Shown: positions 63,460-64,000 of the stretch, one piece after another
Numbering within the stretch: position 1 is the first letter of the stretch
How the letters are laid out: the number at the start of each line of letters is the position of its first letter
DNA from: Endozoicomonas sp. G2_1
GTDB taxonomy: Bacteria > Pseudomonadota > Gammaproteobacteria > Enterobacterales > Alteromonadaceae
Length of the DNA: 64,000 bases
Reading direction: 5' to 3'
Assembly: GCF_017744155.1 (NCBI RefSeq)
Contig: NZ_JAGHQT010000002.1
Span: forward strand, 186,001 to 250,000
Notes under the pieces: model-generated
Told to the model about the DNA's origin: nothing
Seen by the model: only the letters and a program-made list of their open reading frames with translations
Database searches by the model: none
Program-made: the position numbers and the translations under genes

Positions 63460-64000
63460 CTAAGACTTGGGCTTGTATTCAGGATATGGAGAACCAGATT
63501 CTTCACTAATCTGATTAATTTTCTCCGACATAATTTGATAGGTTTGATCGGTAATCTCGCGAATTTGCTCTCGACCACCTTGCGGTACAGCAATCGGTGG
63601 CAAGAACTCAATAATGATTTTACCATTGTTCCAGCGGTTCAATTTTACTTTTCCGTGTAAATTGCTGATACAGATAGGCACTATTGGTACCTCAGCTTGC
63701 ATAGCTGTGCGAAAGGCGCCAGTTTTGTATGGCAACAATCCTTTACCGTTGCTGCGTGTGCCTTCTGGAAACAACCATACTGATAGGCCTTTTTGCTTTA
63801 TTTTTTCTGCCGTTGCCGCGATTGTTCCCATTGCCTTATTCTTGTTATTCCGGTCAATTAAAATATTGCCGGTTAACCAATACATTTGGCCAAAAAATGG
63901 GATCCACTTCAGGCTTTTTTTACCAACACTGACAGTTCTAGGCAAAACAGCACGGCTGACAGTAAATAAATCATAAGTATTTTGATGATTAGCAATATAA
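63460..64000 (-). CDS. plsC: 1-acyl-sn-glycerol-3-phosphate acyltransferase (5' end outside window)
   Basis: Membrane-associated acyltransferase that acylates lysophosphatidate to phosphatidate. The frame runs off the window: near the edge it reads ANHQNTYDLFTVS, containing the H-x4-D catalytic motif (HQNTYD), so only the N-terminal part is missing. FPEGTRSNGKG (motif III) and IVPICISN follow. The C-terminus is short. An ATG at 63945 is internal and not the start. It ends eight bases before the rraB ATG at 63451, so the two may be co-transcribed. Confidence 0.92.
   Translation of the reverse strand, partial: YIANHQNTYDLFTVSRAVLPRTVSVGKKSLKWIPFFGQMYWLTGNILIDRNNKNKAMGTIAATAEKIKQKGLSVWLFPEGTRSNGKGLLPYKTGAFRTAMQAEVPIVPICISNLHGKVKLNRWNNGKIIIEFLPPIAVPQGGREQIREITDQTYQIMSEKINQISEESGSPYPEYKPKS

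Noticed and set aside
1-64000. CRISPR array, prophage or large genomic island
   Set aside because: No regularly spaced repeats, no phage structural genes, no recombinase genes and no insertion sequence transposases in the window.

Overview
The window is a stretch of ordinary gammaproteobacterial chromosome. It most resembles Alteromonadales and probably Colwelliaceae (a Colwellia/Thalassotalea-like marine heterotroph). That is an inference from gene families (DUF3718, DUF3019, TIGR02922-like, MipA/OmpV), from the split divergent ccm operons and from A/T-rich intergenic DNA; no rRNA is present to confirm it. Nothing in it is a prophage, a CRISPR array or a large island. About 65 protein genes and one tRNA gene can be supported.

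Layout. 1-5475: the end of a D-2-hydroxyacid dehydrogenase gene, a crotonase, a GNAT acetyltransferase, and a minus-strand block of MipA/OmpV porin, DUF3019 protein, response regulator and histidine kinase. 5595-11251: ung, then the thrABC operon with a clear thrL leader peptide and attenuator. 11420-14312: a 33-residue membrane ORF, a LexA-box-controlled yebG-ygjP pair, a DUF3718 protein, a glutaredoxin-like protein and an FAH-family hydrolase. 14511-22608: pgi, a chemoreceptor, a GAF-GGDEF-EAL protein, a GAF-GGDEF cyclase and a secreted metallo-beta-lactamase-fold protein. 22741-33421: a small secreted protein, tRNA-Leu(CAA), an RDD protein, lptGF divergent from pepA-holC-valS, a small valS-3'-flanked insert and a cold-shock gene.

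33614-43682: a cusBA copper/silver efflux operon led by a Cys/Met-rich secreted protein, yciA, an orphan pilin plus reduced GspF/PilC-like pair, a TPR protein, hemH and a glutathione peroxidase. 43753-52016: the complete cytochrome c maturation set, as ccmFGHI (minus) and ccmABCDE (plus) with a BLUF photoreceptor gene between. 52107-59129: an RND multidrug pump, its adaptor and an MBL-fold lipoprotein, divergent from a TetR regulator, with a long inverted repeat in between. 59158-64000: a small secreted protein, a GbsR/MarR regulator with cydAB (cyanide-insensitive type bd oxidase) behind an FNR-like site, a small membrane protein, rraB and the 3' part of a plsC-like gene.

How it fits together: cytochrome c maturation, bd oxidase and hemH point to a branched aerobic/microaerobic respiratory chain. 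Two RND systems handle metals and drugs. The most unusual points are a 35-bp exact repeat of the valS 3' end that brackets a small membrane-protein gene, an SOS-linked ygjP, a tiny membrane ORF with a near-perfect Shine-Dalgarno, the orphan pilin/F-protein pair, ung starting directly on the U-tract of a hairpin, and several clean operator-like palindromes.
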